Positions 17,061-24,812 of a stretch of 64,000 nt of DNA are shown here, piece by piece. How positions within the stretch are numbered: position 1 is the first letter of the stretch; each line of letters opens with the position of its first letter. The notes beneath the pieces are model-generated. The model was not told the DNA's origin and ran no database searches. It was given only the letters and a program-made list of their open reading frames with translations. The DNA is from Roseomonas xinghualingensis (GTDB lineage: Bacteria > Pseudomonadota > Alphaproteobacteria > Acetobacterales > Acetobacteraceae). Where the stretch lies: positions 434,001 through 498,000 of the forward strand of contig NZ_JAOXLP010000001.1 in the NCBI RefSeq assembly GCF_025791835.1, written 5' to 3'. The position numbers and the translations under genes are program-made.

Positions 17061-18479
17061 GTGCTGAACGGATCTCAGCTGCTGCAAAGCTTTGATGAAA
17101 GCCTGGCTGGCGCGGAACGCCAGGCTGCCGCCACGCAGGCGGAGTTCGACAGGCTGAGCGCTAGGCTGGATGCATTGCGCACTGCCGAGGCGCAGGCGCT
17201 ACGTGAACTGGCGCGGCTGCGGCTGGACATGCTGGGCAAGGATGGCGGCGCCGCGGTGGAGAGGCTGGATGCCGCCAGCGCCCGTGCCCGGGCGGTGCTG
17301 GAGGAACGCTCCCGCGCCGCCGCAGCCGCGGAGGAGGAACTGGCCGGGAAGCGGCGGGCGCTGGCGGAGGCGACCGCGGCGCGCGACCGCGAGGCGCGGC
17401 GGTTGCCGGAGGCGGAGGAAGCAGCGAAGCGGGAGGCTGCCGCCGCGCGGGAGAGGCTGGCGGCGGATCCCGAATGGATTCGCTTGCGCGATGCGGCGGC
17501 CGAGGCTGCGCGTGTGGCCGAGCATGCCCGGCAGAAGGCCGATTTCGCCCGGCGGGACCGCGAAGAAAAGGGGCGGCCTTACATGGAGGATCCGCTCTTC
17601 GCCTATCTCTGGCAGCGCGGTTACGGCACTGCTGAATATCGTGCCGGTGGCTTCACGCGCATGATGGATGGCTTCGTCGCCCGCGTGGCGCGATACGAGC
17701 CGGCGCGGCGTTCCTATGCCTTGCTGACGGAGTTGCCGGAGCGTCTTGCGGGCCATGCCAGCCGCATGCGGCAGGTGGCGGAGGAACAGGCCGCGGCTCT
17801 GAAGGCTTATGAGCGGCGCAGCATCACCGGGCAGGCCGGAGGGGAGCTTCCGGCCATCCGGGCTGCGCTAGAGCAGGCGGAGGATGCCGTGGAGGCGGCG
17901 CATGCCGCCCTGGACGAGGCGGAGCGCCGCCGCGCCGCTCTGGCCGATGAGAATGCGGGCATGCGCGAGGCCATGGAGGTGCTGCAAACTGCCCTGTCGC
18001 AGCAGAGCCTCCGTGCGTTGCGCGAAGCGGCGGCGCGCACCCCGACAGTGCAGGATGACGCCATCGTCGCCCGGATGGCGCATGCGGGCGCCGAGCGCGC
18101 AGCGCTGGAACCACAGCTGGCCCAGCGGCGGGCGGAGGTGCAGGCGGCACGGGAGCGGGTGCAGCAGCTTCTCTCACTACGCCAGGAGATGCGCCAGCGG
18201 GGCTATGGTGGCAGCCACTGGAATTTTGGAAACGGCGCGCTGCTGGGGATGCTGCTCGGGCAGGTCCTGGGCGGGGCGTTGAGCCGTGGCGGCTTCTGGG
18301 ACCGGATGGAGCAGCACCGGATGCCCGGCGGGCCGTGGGGAGGCTCGCCCGATGGCTGGGACGGTGGGGTGTGGGGCGGCGGCACGGGGGGAGGCGGCTT
18401 TGGAAGCGATGGGGGCTTCCAGACCGGCGGCGGCTTCGGCGGTGGCGGGGGCGACTTCCGGACGGGCGGGTCTTTCTAG
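17061..18479 (+). CDS. Coiled-coil protein with glycine-rich tail (operon gene 3)
   Basis: A 472-residue protein. Residues 1-170 and 240-390 are alanine/arginine/glutamate-rich coiled coil, interrupted at about 175-240 by a more globular region with MEDPLFAYLWQRGYGTAEY. After about residue 395 there is a hydrophobic, glycine-containing segment (NFGNGALLGMLLGQVLGGALSR) and then a roughly 60-residue tail of glycine, phenylalanine, tryptophan and aspartate, ending in repeated GGGFGGG-type units. The GTG start at 17061 is fixed by GGAGGGG at 17047-17053, 13 bp after gene 2. No known function. The tail resembles low-complexity tails of phase-separating or membrane-associated proteins. Confidence 0.75.
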   Translation: MLNGSQLLQSFDESLAGAERQAAATQAEFDRLSARLDALRTAEAQALRELARLRLDMLGKDGGAAVERLDAASARARAVLEERSRAAAAAEEELAGKRRALAEATAARDREARRLPEAEEAAKREAAAARERLAADPEWIRLRDAAAEAARVAEHARQKADFARRDREEKGRPYMEDPLFAYLWQRGYGTAEYRAGGFTRMMDGFVARVARYEPARRSYALLTELPERLAGHASRMRQVAEEQAAALKAYERRSITGQAGGELPAIRAALEQAEDAVEAAHAALDEAERRRAALADENAGMREAMEVLQTALSQQSLRALREAAARTPTVQDDAIVARMAHAGAERAALEPQLAQRRAEVQAARERVQQLLSLRQEMRQRGYGGSHWNFGNGALLGMLLGQVLGGALSRGGFWDRMEQHRMPGGPWGGSPDGWDGGVWGGGTGGGGFGSDGGFQTGGGFGGGGGDFRTGGSF

Positions 18480-18562
18480 CCAGGCCGTGCGGTGGCGTGA
18501 AAGATCCGCGTGCCGCTTCGGGCCGTTTCCCGACGAGGCGCGAAGGGAAGGAAACCCCACCC

Positions 18563-18961
18563 ATGGCCAAGGCCCAGATCATCTCGGACCGGATCGGAAA
18601 GCCCAGCGGGCATTTCGCCCATGCGACGGTTGTCGAGGCCCGGGGCAGGCTCGTCTTCGTCTCGGGCATGTTGGCCAAGGATGCGGATGGCCGGATCGTC
18701 GATGCGGGCGATATCGAGCGCCAGACCATCCAGGTCTGCGAGAACGTGAAGGCCGCGATGGAGGCGGCGGGCGGCACGATGGACGATATCTGCCGCGTCG
18801 ATGTCTTCGTGCGGAACATGGAGCATTTCGACGCGATCCATCGGGTGCGCCGCCGCTATTTCACCGGCGCACCCCCGGCCTCCACCATGGTGGAGACGCC
18901 GAAGATGACGACGCCTGACGCCCTGATCGAAATGAGCGCCATCGCCGTCATCCAGGATTAG
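18563..18961 (+). CDS. RidA-family (YjgF/YER057c/UK114) deaminase-like protein
   Basis: A 132-residue RidA-fold protein. GHFAHATVVEARGRLVFVSGMLA, the glycine-rich AAGGTMDDICRVDVFVRNM and PASTMVETPKM are family landmarks. RidA proteins hydrolyse reactive enamine/imine intermediates; members outside the archetype act in aromatic or amino acid pathways. The usual catalytic arginine of RidA is expected near V-x-R-x-x-F; here VRRRYFTGAPPAS is nearby but alignment is needed. The start has AAGGGAAGGAAA just upstream. It follows the coiled-coil operon by 83 bp and may or may not be co-transcribed. Confidence 0.82.
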   Translation: MAKAQIISDRIGKPSGHFAHATVVEARGRLVFVSGMLAKDADGRIVDAGDIERQTIQVCENVKAAMEAAGGTMDDICRVDVFVRNMEHFDAIHRVRRRYFTGAPPASTMVETPKMTTPDALIEMSAIAVIQD

Positions 18962-19009
18962 GTGGATCCCCTGGAGGGGTGAAGCCGCTCTTCTGCGAAC
19001 AACCAGGAG

Positions 19010-19034
19010 CGTCCGGAATGAAGGTATCCGGACG
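19010..19034. terminator. Hairpin between convergent RidA and lipoprotein genes
   Basis: CGTCCGGA (19010-19017) pairs perfectly with TCCGGACG (19027-19034) around a 9-nt loop; GAAAAG follows. It sits in the 95-bp gap between two convergent genes and could end either transcript. Confidence 0.4.
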
Positions 19035-19056
19035 GAAAAGCCCCGGGCGCCGCGCC

Positions 19057-20562
19057 TCAGCGGCTGCTGGGCTCCGCCGCCTTGTCCGTTGCCGGATCCG
19101 GGCCGGTGCGGCCGGTCGGGGCCACCTGCTGCTGGATGAGCCGGCGCTCACGCACCAATTGGGTATCCAGCTCGGAGAGTTCGCGGCGCTGCTGTTCGAG
19201 CCGCGACTGGGCCTCGGCGATCTGGGTGCCCAGTTGCTGGCGTCGCTGCTCCAGTTCCCGGACCTCGATGCGCAGGCTCTGCGCCTGCTCACGCAGCTGG
19301 GTCTGCTCCTGCCGAGCCCTCTCCATCGCCGCGAGCTGCCCCTCCGTCTCGGTCAACGCCGCGCGCCGGGCCGTCAGGTTCGTCTCGGCGGCCTGCGCCT
19401 CGGCGCGCACGGCCTGCAGGCGGCGCTCCTCCGTGGAGGTGTTGTCGCGCAGTTCCGCCAGCCGGCGTTCGGCAGTGCCGACGGCGGTCCGAAGCTCCGC
19501 GCTGCGCGCTTCCAACCCGCGCAGCGTGGCGGCGGCCTCGTCGCGCGCCACCGTCAGGCGGGTGAGTTCCGCCTGGGCCTGGGTCACCGCGGTATGCCGT
19601 TCGGAGACGGTGTTCTCGGCGGTGGCCAGCGCACTGCGCAATTCGGCCAGGCGCCGCTCGGCCGCGTTGGTGGAGCCGGCCAGCTCACTTGAGCGCGCCT
19701 CCATCCCGCGTACCCGGCCAGCCGCATCATCCGCCGCCTGGTTCGTGCGGGCGAGACGGCCCTCGGACTCCGCCAGGGCGGAGCGGCGGGCGGCCAGCTC
19801 GCGTTCGGCCGTGGCCGTGTCGTTGCGCAGGGTGGTGAGGCGCCGCTCGGCCTCGGCGCCGGCCTGCTGGCGCTCGGTGAGCGAGCGCTGCGTTTGCTCA
19901 ATGGTCGCGCGCAGGTTGGCCAGGCGCTGGCTCTCCGTCGCGCCCTGCTGGCGCTGCTCGGCCAGGCGGCGCTCTTCGGTGGCCGCGGCTTCCCGCAGCC
20001 CGGCAAGGCGGCGCTCCTCGGCCGAGGCGCGCTCGCCCAGCGCCGTCAGCCGGCCATCCTGGGCCGTCGATTGGTCGCGCAGCACGGCGAGGCGGCGCTC
20101 GGCGGCGGATGTCTGTTCCTGAAGGCCGGCGAGGCTGCGTTCCGTTTCGGAGATCGAGCCCCGTCGTGTTTCCGACATTTGCTCAAGCTGCCCGGCTTCG
20201 GATTGCAGCCCAGCGAGGCGGCGTTCCTCGGCTCCGATGCGTTCGCGCAGGCTGCGTGCCTGCTGATTGGCGGCGGCGCGGGCGCGCTGGGAGGAGGCGA
20301 GGGATGCATTGGCCTGGGCGAGGCGCTGCTCGAGGGCGGCCAGATCGCCCGCTGCCCGGCGTTCGGCCTCGAGCGTCGCCTCGAGTTCGCCCACCCGTTG
20401 CTGGAGGACGCCGCTGCGCGCCTGGGATTCCTGCAGCGACTGCTCGATCGCGGCAATCCGGCTGCTGCGCTCGACCGTCAGCCCGCAGCCTGCCAGGGGA
20501 GCCAGCAAGGCCGGGTAAAGAGCCAGCAGGGCCGGGCGCGGCCAGCGCGACGCATAGACCAT
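19057..20562 (-). CDS. Long coiled-coil lipoprotein with 14-residue repeats
   Basis: A 501-residue protein with a lipoprotein signal: a hydrophobic stretch followed by the lipobox LAGC, lipidated cysteine C26. The rest is almost entirely helical coiled coil. From about residue 100 to 440 it is made of degenerate 14-residue units (two heptads) of the type ERRLAxLRxxxxxx, for example ERRLAVLRDQSTAQ and ERRLAELRDNTSTE. The C-terminus is proline/threonine-rich and ends ATDKAAEPSSR. It is probably tethered to a membrane and spans periplasmic space like a rod, but function is unknown. It is divergent from phnF. Length could vary between strains because of the repeats. Confidence 0.8.
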   Translation of the reverse strand: MVYASRWPRPALLALYPALLAPLAGCGLTVERSSRIAAIEQSLQESQARSGVLQQRVGELEATLEAERRAAGDLAALEQRLAQANASLASSQRARAAANQQARSLRERIGAEERRLAGLQSEAGQLEQMSETRRGSISETERSLAGLQEQTSAAERRLAVLRDQSTAQDGRLTALGERASAEERRLAGLREAAATEERRLAEQRQQGATESQRLANLRATIEQTQRSLTERQQAGAEAERRLTTLRNDTATAERELAARRSALAESEGRLARTNQAADDAAGRVRGMEARSSELAGSTNAAERRLAELRSALATAENTVSERHTAVTQAQAELTRLTVARDEAAATLRGLEARSAELRTAVGTAERRLAELRDNTSTEERRLQAVRAEAQAAETNLTARRAALTETEGQLAAMERARQEQTQLREQAQSLRIEVRELEQRRQQLGTQIAEAQSRLEQQRRELSELDTQLVRERRLIQQQVAPTGRTGPDPATDKAAEPSSR

Positions 20563-20699
20563 AGGACCGATCCCTCTCTCCTGCCCCTGGGCGCATGATA
20601 GCGCCTTGGCCCGGGGGCCGGGTCAAAATTAGTTCGTTCCATATTCATTTTGAATGTAGAGGCCGCGAGCGGGTGGGATGCCCGTCGTCGGCGGGCGTC

Positions 20700-20728
20700 A
20701 TGTCACGGAACTGTCAGGATGAAGTCAT
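20700..20728 (+). promoter_or_regulatory. Candidate PHO box upstream of phnF
   Basis: Three 7-bp direct repeats separated by exactly 4 bp: ATGTCAC, CTGTCAG, AAGTCAT. All share GTCA on an 11-bp period, which is the arrangement recognised by PhoB (consensus CTGTCAT, 4-bp spacer). It lies 38-66 bp upstream of the phnF ATG. It suggests induction of the C-P lyase operon under phosphate starvation. Confidence 0.65.
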
Positions 20729-20748
20729 CCGGATGAATTCAGGATGAC
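20717..20748. promoter_or_regulatory. Repeated GGATGA/TCATCC elements in front of phnF, possible PhnF operator
   Basis: GGATGA occurs at 20717, 20731 and 20742 on the plus strand, and TCATCC at 20725 forms a perfect 12-bp palindrome with the second copy (20725-20736). The elements overlap the PHO box and lie just upstream of phnF. GntR/UTRA regulators usually autoregulate through short inverted repeats, so this is a candidate operator. No experimental motif is matched with confidence. Confidence 0.3.
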
Positions 20749-20765
20749 CTAGTCTGCTGCCCGTG

Positions 20766-21539
20766 ATGACGACCCGAACAATCCCCCGGATAAGCCATGG
20801 CTGGCACGAGGTGCAGGACGCGCTGGCCGCCGATATCCGCGCCGGAAGTCTCGGGCCTGGGATGCGCCTGCCGACCGAGCCCGCGCTGATGGCCCGTTTC
20901 GGCGCCGGCCGCCACAGCATCCGCCGTGCGGTCGCGGCGCTGGAGGCCAGTGGGCTGGTCCGTACCCGGCAGGGTAGCGGCACTTATGTGCGCGAGGCGC
21001 CGCTCCTGGATTACCGCCTTTCGGAGCGCACGCGCTTCTCCCGGAACCTGCTGGAGCAGGGGCGGGAGCCCTCGGGGGCTGCGGTCGGCGCTATGGAGAT
21101 GGCGGCGCCTCCTTCCGTGGCCGAGGCGCTGCGCCTGCCGCTGGGCGAGCCGGTTTTCTGGGTCAGGCGGCTGGGCCTGGCCGATGGCGTGCCGGTGAAC
21201 CTCTCGGACGCGCATTACCCTGCGCGCCGCTTTCCCGGGATGCTGGGGGCCTGGGAAACAGGGGAGGGGGCCAGCGCCGTCCTCGCCGCCTATGGCGTGG
21301 CGGATTACCGCCGCATCGCCAGCACCGTCCTGGCCCGCCTGCCCAGCCCTGAGGAGGCGCGGCTGCTGGACCAGCCCGCCGCCCAGCCCGTGCTGGTGGT
21401 CCGCAAGGTGGATGCGGACCTGTCCGGCATCCCCATCGCCTGTTCCGAAACCGTCTGGGCCGGGGAGCGCGTGCAGCTCTCGGTCGATCATGCCGCGGCC
21501 CATGAGAGGCGCGAGGAGACCCCGCATGTGGATCGCTGA
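20766..21539 (+). CDS. phnF: Phosphonate metabolism regulator, GntR/UTRA family
   Basis: A 257-residue transcription factor. Residues about 10-80 are the GntR winged helix (LPTEPALMARFGAGRHSIRRAV, then GLVRTRQGSGTYV); residues about 95-245 are the UTRA effector domain. Position at the head of the C-P lyase operon identifies it as PhnF, a repressor of phn genes. ATG 20766 is chosen over GTG 20763; neither has a strong ribosome site. Its 3' end overlaps phnM by 14 bp. Confidence 0.85.
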   Translation: MTTRTIPRISHGWHEVQDALAADIRAGSLGPGMRLPTEPALMARFGAGRHSIRRAVAALEASGLVRTRQGSGTYVREAPLLDYRLSERTRFSRNLLEQGREPSGAAVGAMEMAAPPSVAEALRLPLGEPVFWVRRLGLADGVPVNLSDAHYPARRFPGMLGAWETGEGASAVLAAYGVADYRRIASTVLARLPSPEEARLLDQPAAQPVLVVRKVDADLSGIPIACSETVWAGERVQLSVDHAAAHERREETPHVDR

Positions 21540-22698
21540 TCTCCGGCTGGTGTTGCCGGATCGCGTGGTGCCCCATGGCGCCCTGCGGATCGAGGGTGGA
21601 CGCATCGCCGAACTGGTGGAGGGCGCGCCGCGCGGCCCGGCCCTGGATGGCGGCGGCCTTACCCTCGTCCCCGGCCTCGTGGACCTGCATGGGGACATGA
21701 TCGAGAAAGAGGTGGAGCCGCGCCCGGATGCGGCCTTCCCGCTGGATGTCGCGATCACGGAGCTGGATTCACGCCTGGCGGCGTCCGGCGTCACCACCGC
21801 CTATGCCGGCATCTCCTTCGCCGAGGGCAAGGGCGGTTCCCATCTTCGCTCCGAGGACCGGGCACGCGGGCTGATCGAGGCCGTGGCGCGGCTGCGGGAT
21901 ACGCTGCGCGTGGATCTGCGCGTGCATGCGCGCTTCGAGGTGACGAACCCGCGCGCGGAGCCGGTGCTGCATGATCTGCTGGCCCGCGGCATGGTCGGGC
22001 TGGTTTCGCTGATGGACCACACGCCGGGGCAGGGCCAGTACCGCGATATCGAGCAGTACATCCGCTACCAGACCCGCGCCCATGGCGAGAATGCGGTTGA
22101 GGCCGAGGCGCGGGCCCGCGCGCGCATGGCTGCCCCGCCCGCCTGGGAGATCGCGCGTGGCGTGACCGCCCTGGCCCGCGCGCGGGGCGTGCCCATCGCC
22201 TCGCATGATGATGACACGCCGGAGAAGGTGCGGCTGATGCGCGAACTGGGAGCCTGCATCAGCGAGTTCCCGGTGACGCTAGAGGCAGCGGCGGAGGCAC
22301 GCCGGCTGGGGATGGCAACGCTGATGGGCGCGCCCAATGCACTGCGCGGCGCCTCCATGACCGGCAATGCCACCGCGCGGGGAGTGATGGAGGCTGGGCT
22401 GCTGGATGCGCTGGCCGCCGATTACCACCAGGGCGCCATGCTGCCGGCGGTTCTGGGCTGGGCAAGGGCGGGGCTGCTGCCGCTGCATGAGGCGGTGGCG
22501 CTGGTGACCCGCAATCCCGCTCGGGCCGCCGGGTTCGCGGACCGTGGCGCGATCGAGCCGGGCCAGCGTGCCGATCTGGTGCTGCTGGACGATACGGGCG
22601 CCGCGCCGCGCCTGCGCGCCGTGTGGCGGGCCGGGCGCATCATTCATTCCGATGGCTGGTCGGGCCGTGCCGCCAGCGAGGTGGCGGAGGCCGCATGA
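21526..22698 (+). CDS. phnM: Alpha-D-ribose 1-methylphosphonate 5-triphosphate diphosphatase
   Basis: A 390-residue amidohydrolase. PhnM removes pyrophosphate from ribose 1-methylphosphonate 5-triphosphate, giving the PhnJ substrate. LVPGLVDLHGDMIEKEVEPRP holds the metal-binding H-x-D region; MDHTPGQGQYRD, IASHDDDTPEKV and ADYHQGAMLPA are further signature blocks. A GCGAGGAG site precedes the ATG. In Escherichia coli phnM comes after phnL; here it has moved in front of phnG, overlapping the regulator gene and coupled to phnG by a 4-bp overlap. Confidence 0.9.
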   Translation: MWIADLRLVLPDRVVPHGALRIEGGRIAELVEGAPRGPALDGGGLTLVPGLVDLHGDMIEKEVEPRPDAAFPLDVAITELDSRLAASGVTTAYAGISFAEGKGGSHLRSEDRARGLIEAVARLRDTLRVDLRVHARFEVTNPRAEPVLHDLLARGMVGLVSLMDHTPGQGQYRDIEQYIRYQTRAHGENAVEAEARARARMAAPPAWEIARGVTALARARGVPIASHDDDTPEKVRLMRELGACISEFPVTLEAAAEARRLGMATLMGAPNALRGASMTGNATARGVMEAGLLDALAADYHQGAMLPAVLGWARAGLLPLHEAVALVTRNPARAAGFADRGAIEPGQRADLVLLDDTGAAPRLRAVWRAGRIIHSDGWSGRAASEVAEAA

Positions 22699-23144
22699 CC
22701 GAGGTGAGCAACGAGGAACGGCGGGGCTGGATGGGCGTGCTCGCCCGTGCTGGCGCCGCGGGGATCGAGGCGCGGCTGGAGAAGGCAGCGCCGCTGCCAC
22801 CCCATACCCGCCTGCGCGGGCCGGAGATCGGCTTGGCCATGTTGCGCGGCCGGGCAGGTGGCGACGGCGCGCCCTTCAACCTGGGGGAGATGACCGTGAC
22901 GCGCTGCGCCGTGCGGCTGGAGGATGGCCGGGTGGGCCATGCCTATCTCGCGGGGCGTGACCTGCGCGGGGCCGAGTTGGCGGCGGTGCTGGATGCCGCC
23001 CTTCAGGACCCGGCGCGGCGACCTGCGCTGATGGAGGCGGTGGTGGCGCCGCTGGCGGCCGCCCAGGCCGCGGCGCGCGCCGAAACGGCGCGCAAGGCTG
23101 CCGCCACCCGTGTGCGATTCCTGACCATGGCGAATATGCGATGA
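22695..23144 (+). CDS. phnG: C-P lyase complex subunit PhnG
   Basis: A 149-residue subunit of the PhnGHIJ core complex that transfers phosphonate to ribose of ATP. RRGWMGVLARA, GPEIGLAMLRGRAGGDGAPFNLGE and MTVTRCAVRLEDGRVGHAYLAGRD are the typical PhnG blocks. The ATG overlaps phnM (ATGA), and the stop overlaps phnH (ATGA), so these genes are translated together. Confidence 0.9.
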   Translation: MTEVSNEERRGWMGVLARAGAAGIEARLEKAAPLPPHTRLRGPEIGLAMLRGRAGGDGAPFNLGEMTVTRCAVRLEDGRVGHAYLAGRDLRGAELAAVLDAALQDPARRPALMEAVVAPLAAAQAAARAETARKAAATRVRFLTMANMR

Positions 23145-23716
23145 GCGGTCTTCTTCCCGGCTTTGCCGATCCCGTGCTGGACGCGCAATCAGCCTTCCGC
23201 GCAGTGCTGGAGGCGATGAGCCGCCCTGGCCGCGTACAGCGGCTGCAACGCCCGCCTTCGCCGCCTGCCCCGCTCTGCCCGGCCGCCGGCGCGGTGCTGC
23301 TGGCGTTGGTGGATGCGGGCACGCCGCTTTTCCTCGATGCCGGGGCGGATGCACTGGAATGGGTGCGCTTCCATGCCGGATGCCCGGTGGTGGGGGATGC
23401 CGCCGAGGCGGATTTCGTGCTGGCCGCCGGGGTGCCGCCGAGGCTGGCGGCGCTGCGCGCCGGCACGGATGAGGATCCGCAGGCCTCCGCCACGCTGATC
23501 CTTCAGGTGGAGGCCCTGGAGGAAGGCGCGGGATGGCGCCTGACCGGGCCGGGTATCGAGCATGAGCATCGCCTGCGCGTCGTCGGGGCCCCCGAGGGCT
23601 TCGTGGCGGAATGGGCGGCGAATGCCGCGCGCTTCCCGCGCGGGGTGGATGTGATCCTTTGCGCGGGCGATGCAGTTGCCGCCCTGCCGCGCAGCATCAC
23701 CATCAGGGAGGGCTGA
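23141..23716 (+). CDS. phnH: C-P lyase complex subunit PhnH
   Basis: A 191-residue protein. PGFADPVLDAQSAFRAVLEAMSRPGRV is the conserved PhnH N-terminus; GPGIEHEHRLRV and the C-terminal FPRGVDVILC also fit. It forms part of the PhnGHIJ core. Only 4 bp separate its stop from phnI. Confidence 0.9.
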   Translation: MSGLLPGFADPVLDAQSAFRAVLEAMSRPGRVQRLQRPPSPPAPLCPAAGAVLLALVDAGTPLFLDAGADALEWVRFHAGCPVVGDAAEADFVLAAGVPPRLAALRAGTDEDPQASATLILQVEALEEGAGWRLTGPGIEHEHRLRVVGAPEGFVAEWAANAARFPRGVDVILCAGDAVAALPRSITIREG

Positions 23717-23720
23717 GGAC

Positions 23721-24812
23721 ATGTATGTCGCGGTGAAGGGCGGCGAGGCCGCCATCGCCAATGCCCATTCCTGGCTGGCCGAGGAGCGGCGTGGCAATCC
23801 GGCGGTGCCGGAAATCGGCACGGATCAGATCCAGGAACAGCTCACCCTGGCCGTGGACCGGGTGATGGCCGAGGGCTCCTGCTACGATCCCGCCCTCGCG
23901 GCGCTGGCGATCAAGCAGGCGCGGGGAGACCTGATCGAGGCCATCTTCCTGCTGCGGGCCTATCGCACCACCCTGCCGCGCTTCTGCGCGACGCTGCCGC
24001 TGGACACGGGGGAGATGCTGGCCCGGCGGCGCATTTCCGCGACTTACAAGGACCTGCCGGGCGGGCAGGTGCTGGGGCCAACCTTCGACTACACGCACCG
24101 CCTGCTGGATTTCGCCCTGGCCGCCGAGGGCGCTGTTCCGCCGCCCGCGCCGGAGGCCGATCCGGGAGAGGATACGAACTGTCTCCGGGTCACTGCCATG
24201 CTGGCGGAGGAAGGGCTGATGGCGCCGGAGGAAGTTTCGGAGGTGGAGCCGGGCGATGTGACGCGCACGCCGCTATCCTATCCCGCCGGGCGCGCGCTGC
24301 GGCTGCAGAACCTCGCACGCGGCGATGAGGGCTTCCTCCTTTCCATGGCCTATTCCACCCAGCGCGGATACGGCAACAACCATCCCTTCGTCGGCGAGAT
24401 CCGGCAGGGCGAGGTGACGGTTGAGATCGTGCCGCCGGAGCTCGGTTTCGCCATCGAGATCGGCGATATCACTGTCACCGAATGCCAGATGGTGAACCAG
24501 TTCGACGGCTCCCGCACTGAGCTGCCGCAGTTCACGCGCGGCTATGGTCTGGTGTTCGGCCGCACGGAGCGGCGGGCCATGTCCATGGCGCTGGTGGATC
24601 GTGCCTTGCGCGCGGAGGAGCTGGGGGAGGAGGTGGCGGCACCCGCCCAGGACGAGGAATTCGTCCTCTCCCATTCCGACAATGTGGAGGCGACGGGCTT
24701 CCTCGAGCATCTGAAGCTGCCGCATTACGTGGACTTCCAGAGCGAGTTGGAAACCGTGCGTGCCATGCGCGCCGCCGCGATGCATGAAACCATGCGGGAG
24801 GCCGCGGAATGA
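23721..24812 (+). CDS. phnI: C-P lyase complex subunit PhnI (ribose phosphonate-forming nucleosidase)
   Basis: A 363-residue protein. PhnI with G, H and L exchanges the adenine of ATP for methylphosphonate. MYVAVKGGEAAIANAHSWLA is the conserved start; QIQEQLTLAVDRVMAEGSCYDP, AYRTTLPR and STQRGYGNNHPF are further family blocks. The ATG at 23721 has GGAGGG some 10 nt upstream. The stop overlaps phnJ. Confidence 0.92.
   Translation: MYVAVKGGEAAIANAHSWLAEERRGNPAVPEIGTDQIQEQLTLAVDRVMAEGSCYDPALAALAIKQARGDLIEAIFLLRAYRTTLPRFCATLPLDTGEMLARRRISATYKDLPGGQVLGPTFDYTHRLLDFALAAEGAVPPPAPEADPGEDTNCLRVTAMLAEEGLMAPEEVSEVEPGDVTRTPLSYPAGRALRLQNLARGDEGFLLSMAYSTQRGYGNNHPFVGEIRQGEVTVEIVPPELGFAIEIGDITVTECQMVNQFDGSRTELPQFTRGYGLVFGRTERRAMSMALVDRALRAEELGEEVAAPAQDEEFVLSHSDNVEATGFLEHLKLPHYVDFQSELETVRAMRAAAMHETMREAAE

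Noticed and set aside
19057..20562. Repeat array as a CRISPR
   Set aside because: The repeats are degenerate, have no spacers, and lie in frame within a lipoprotein gene.
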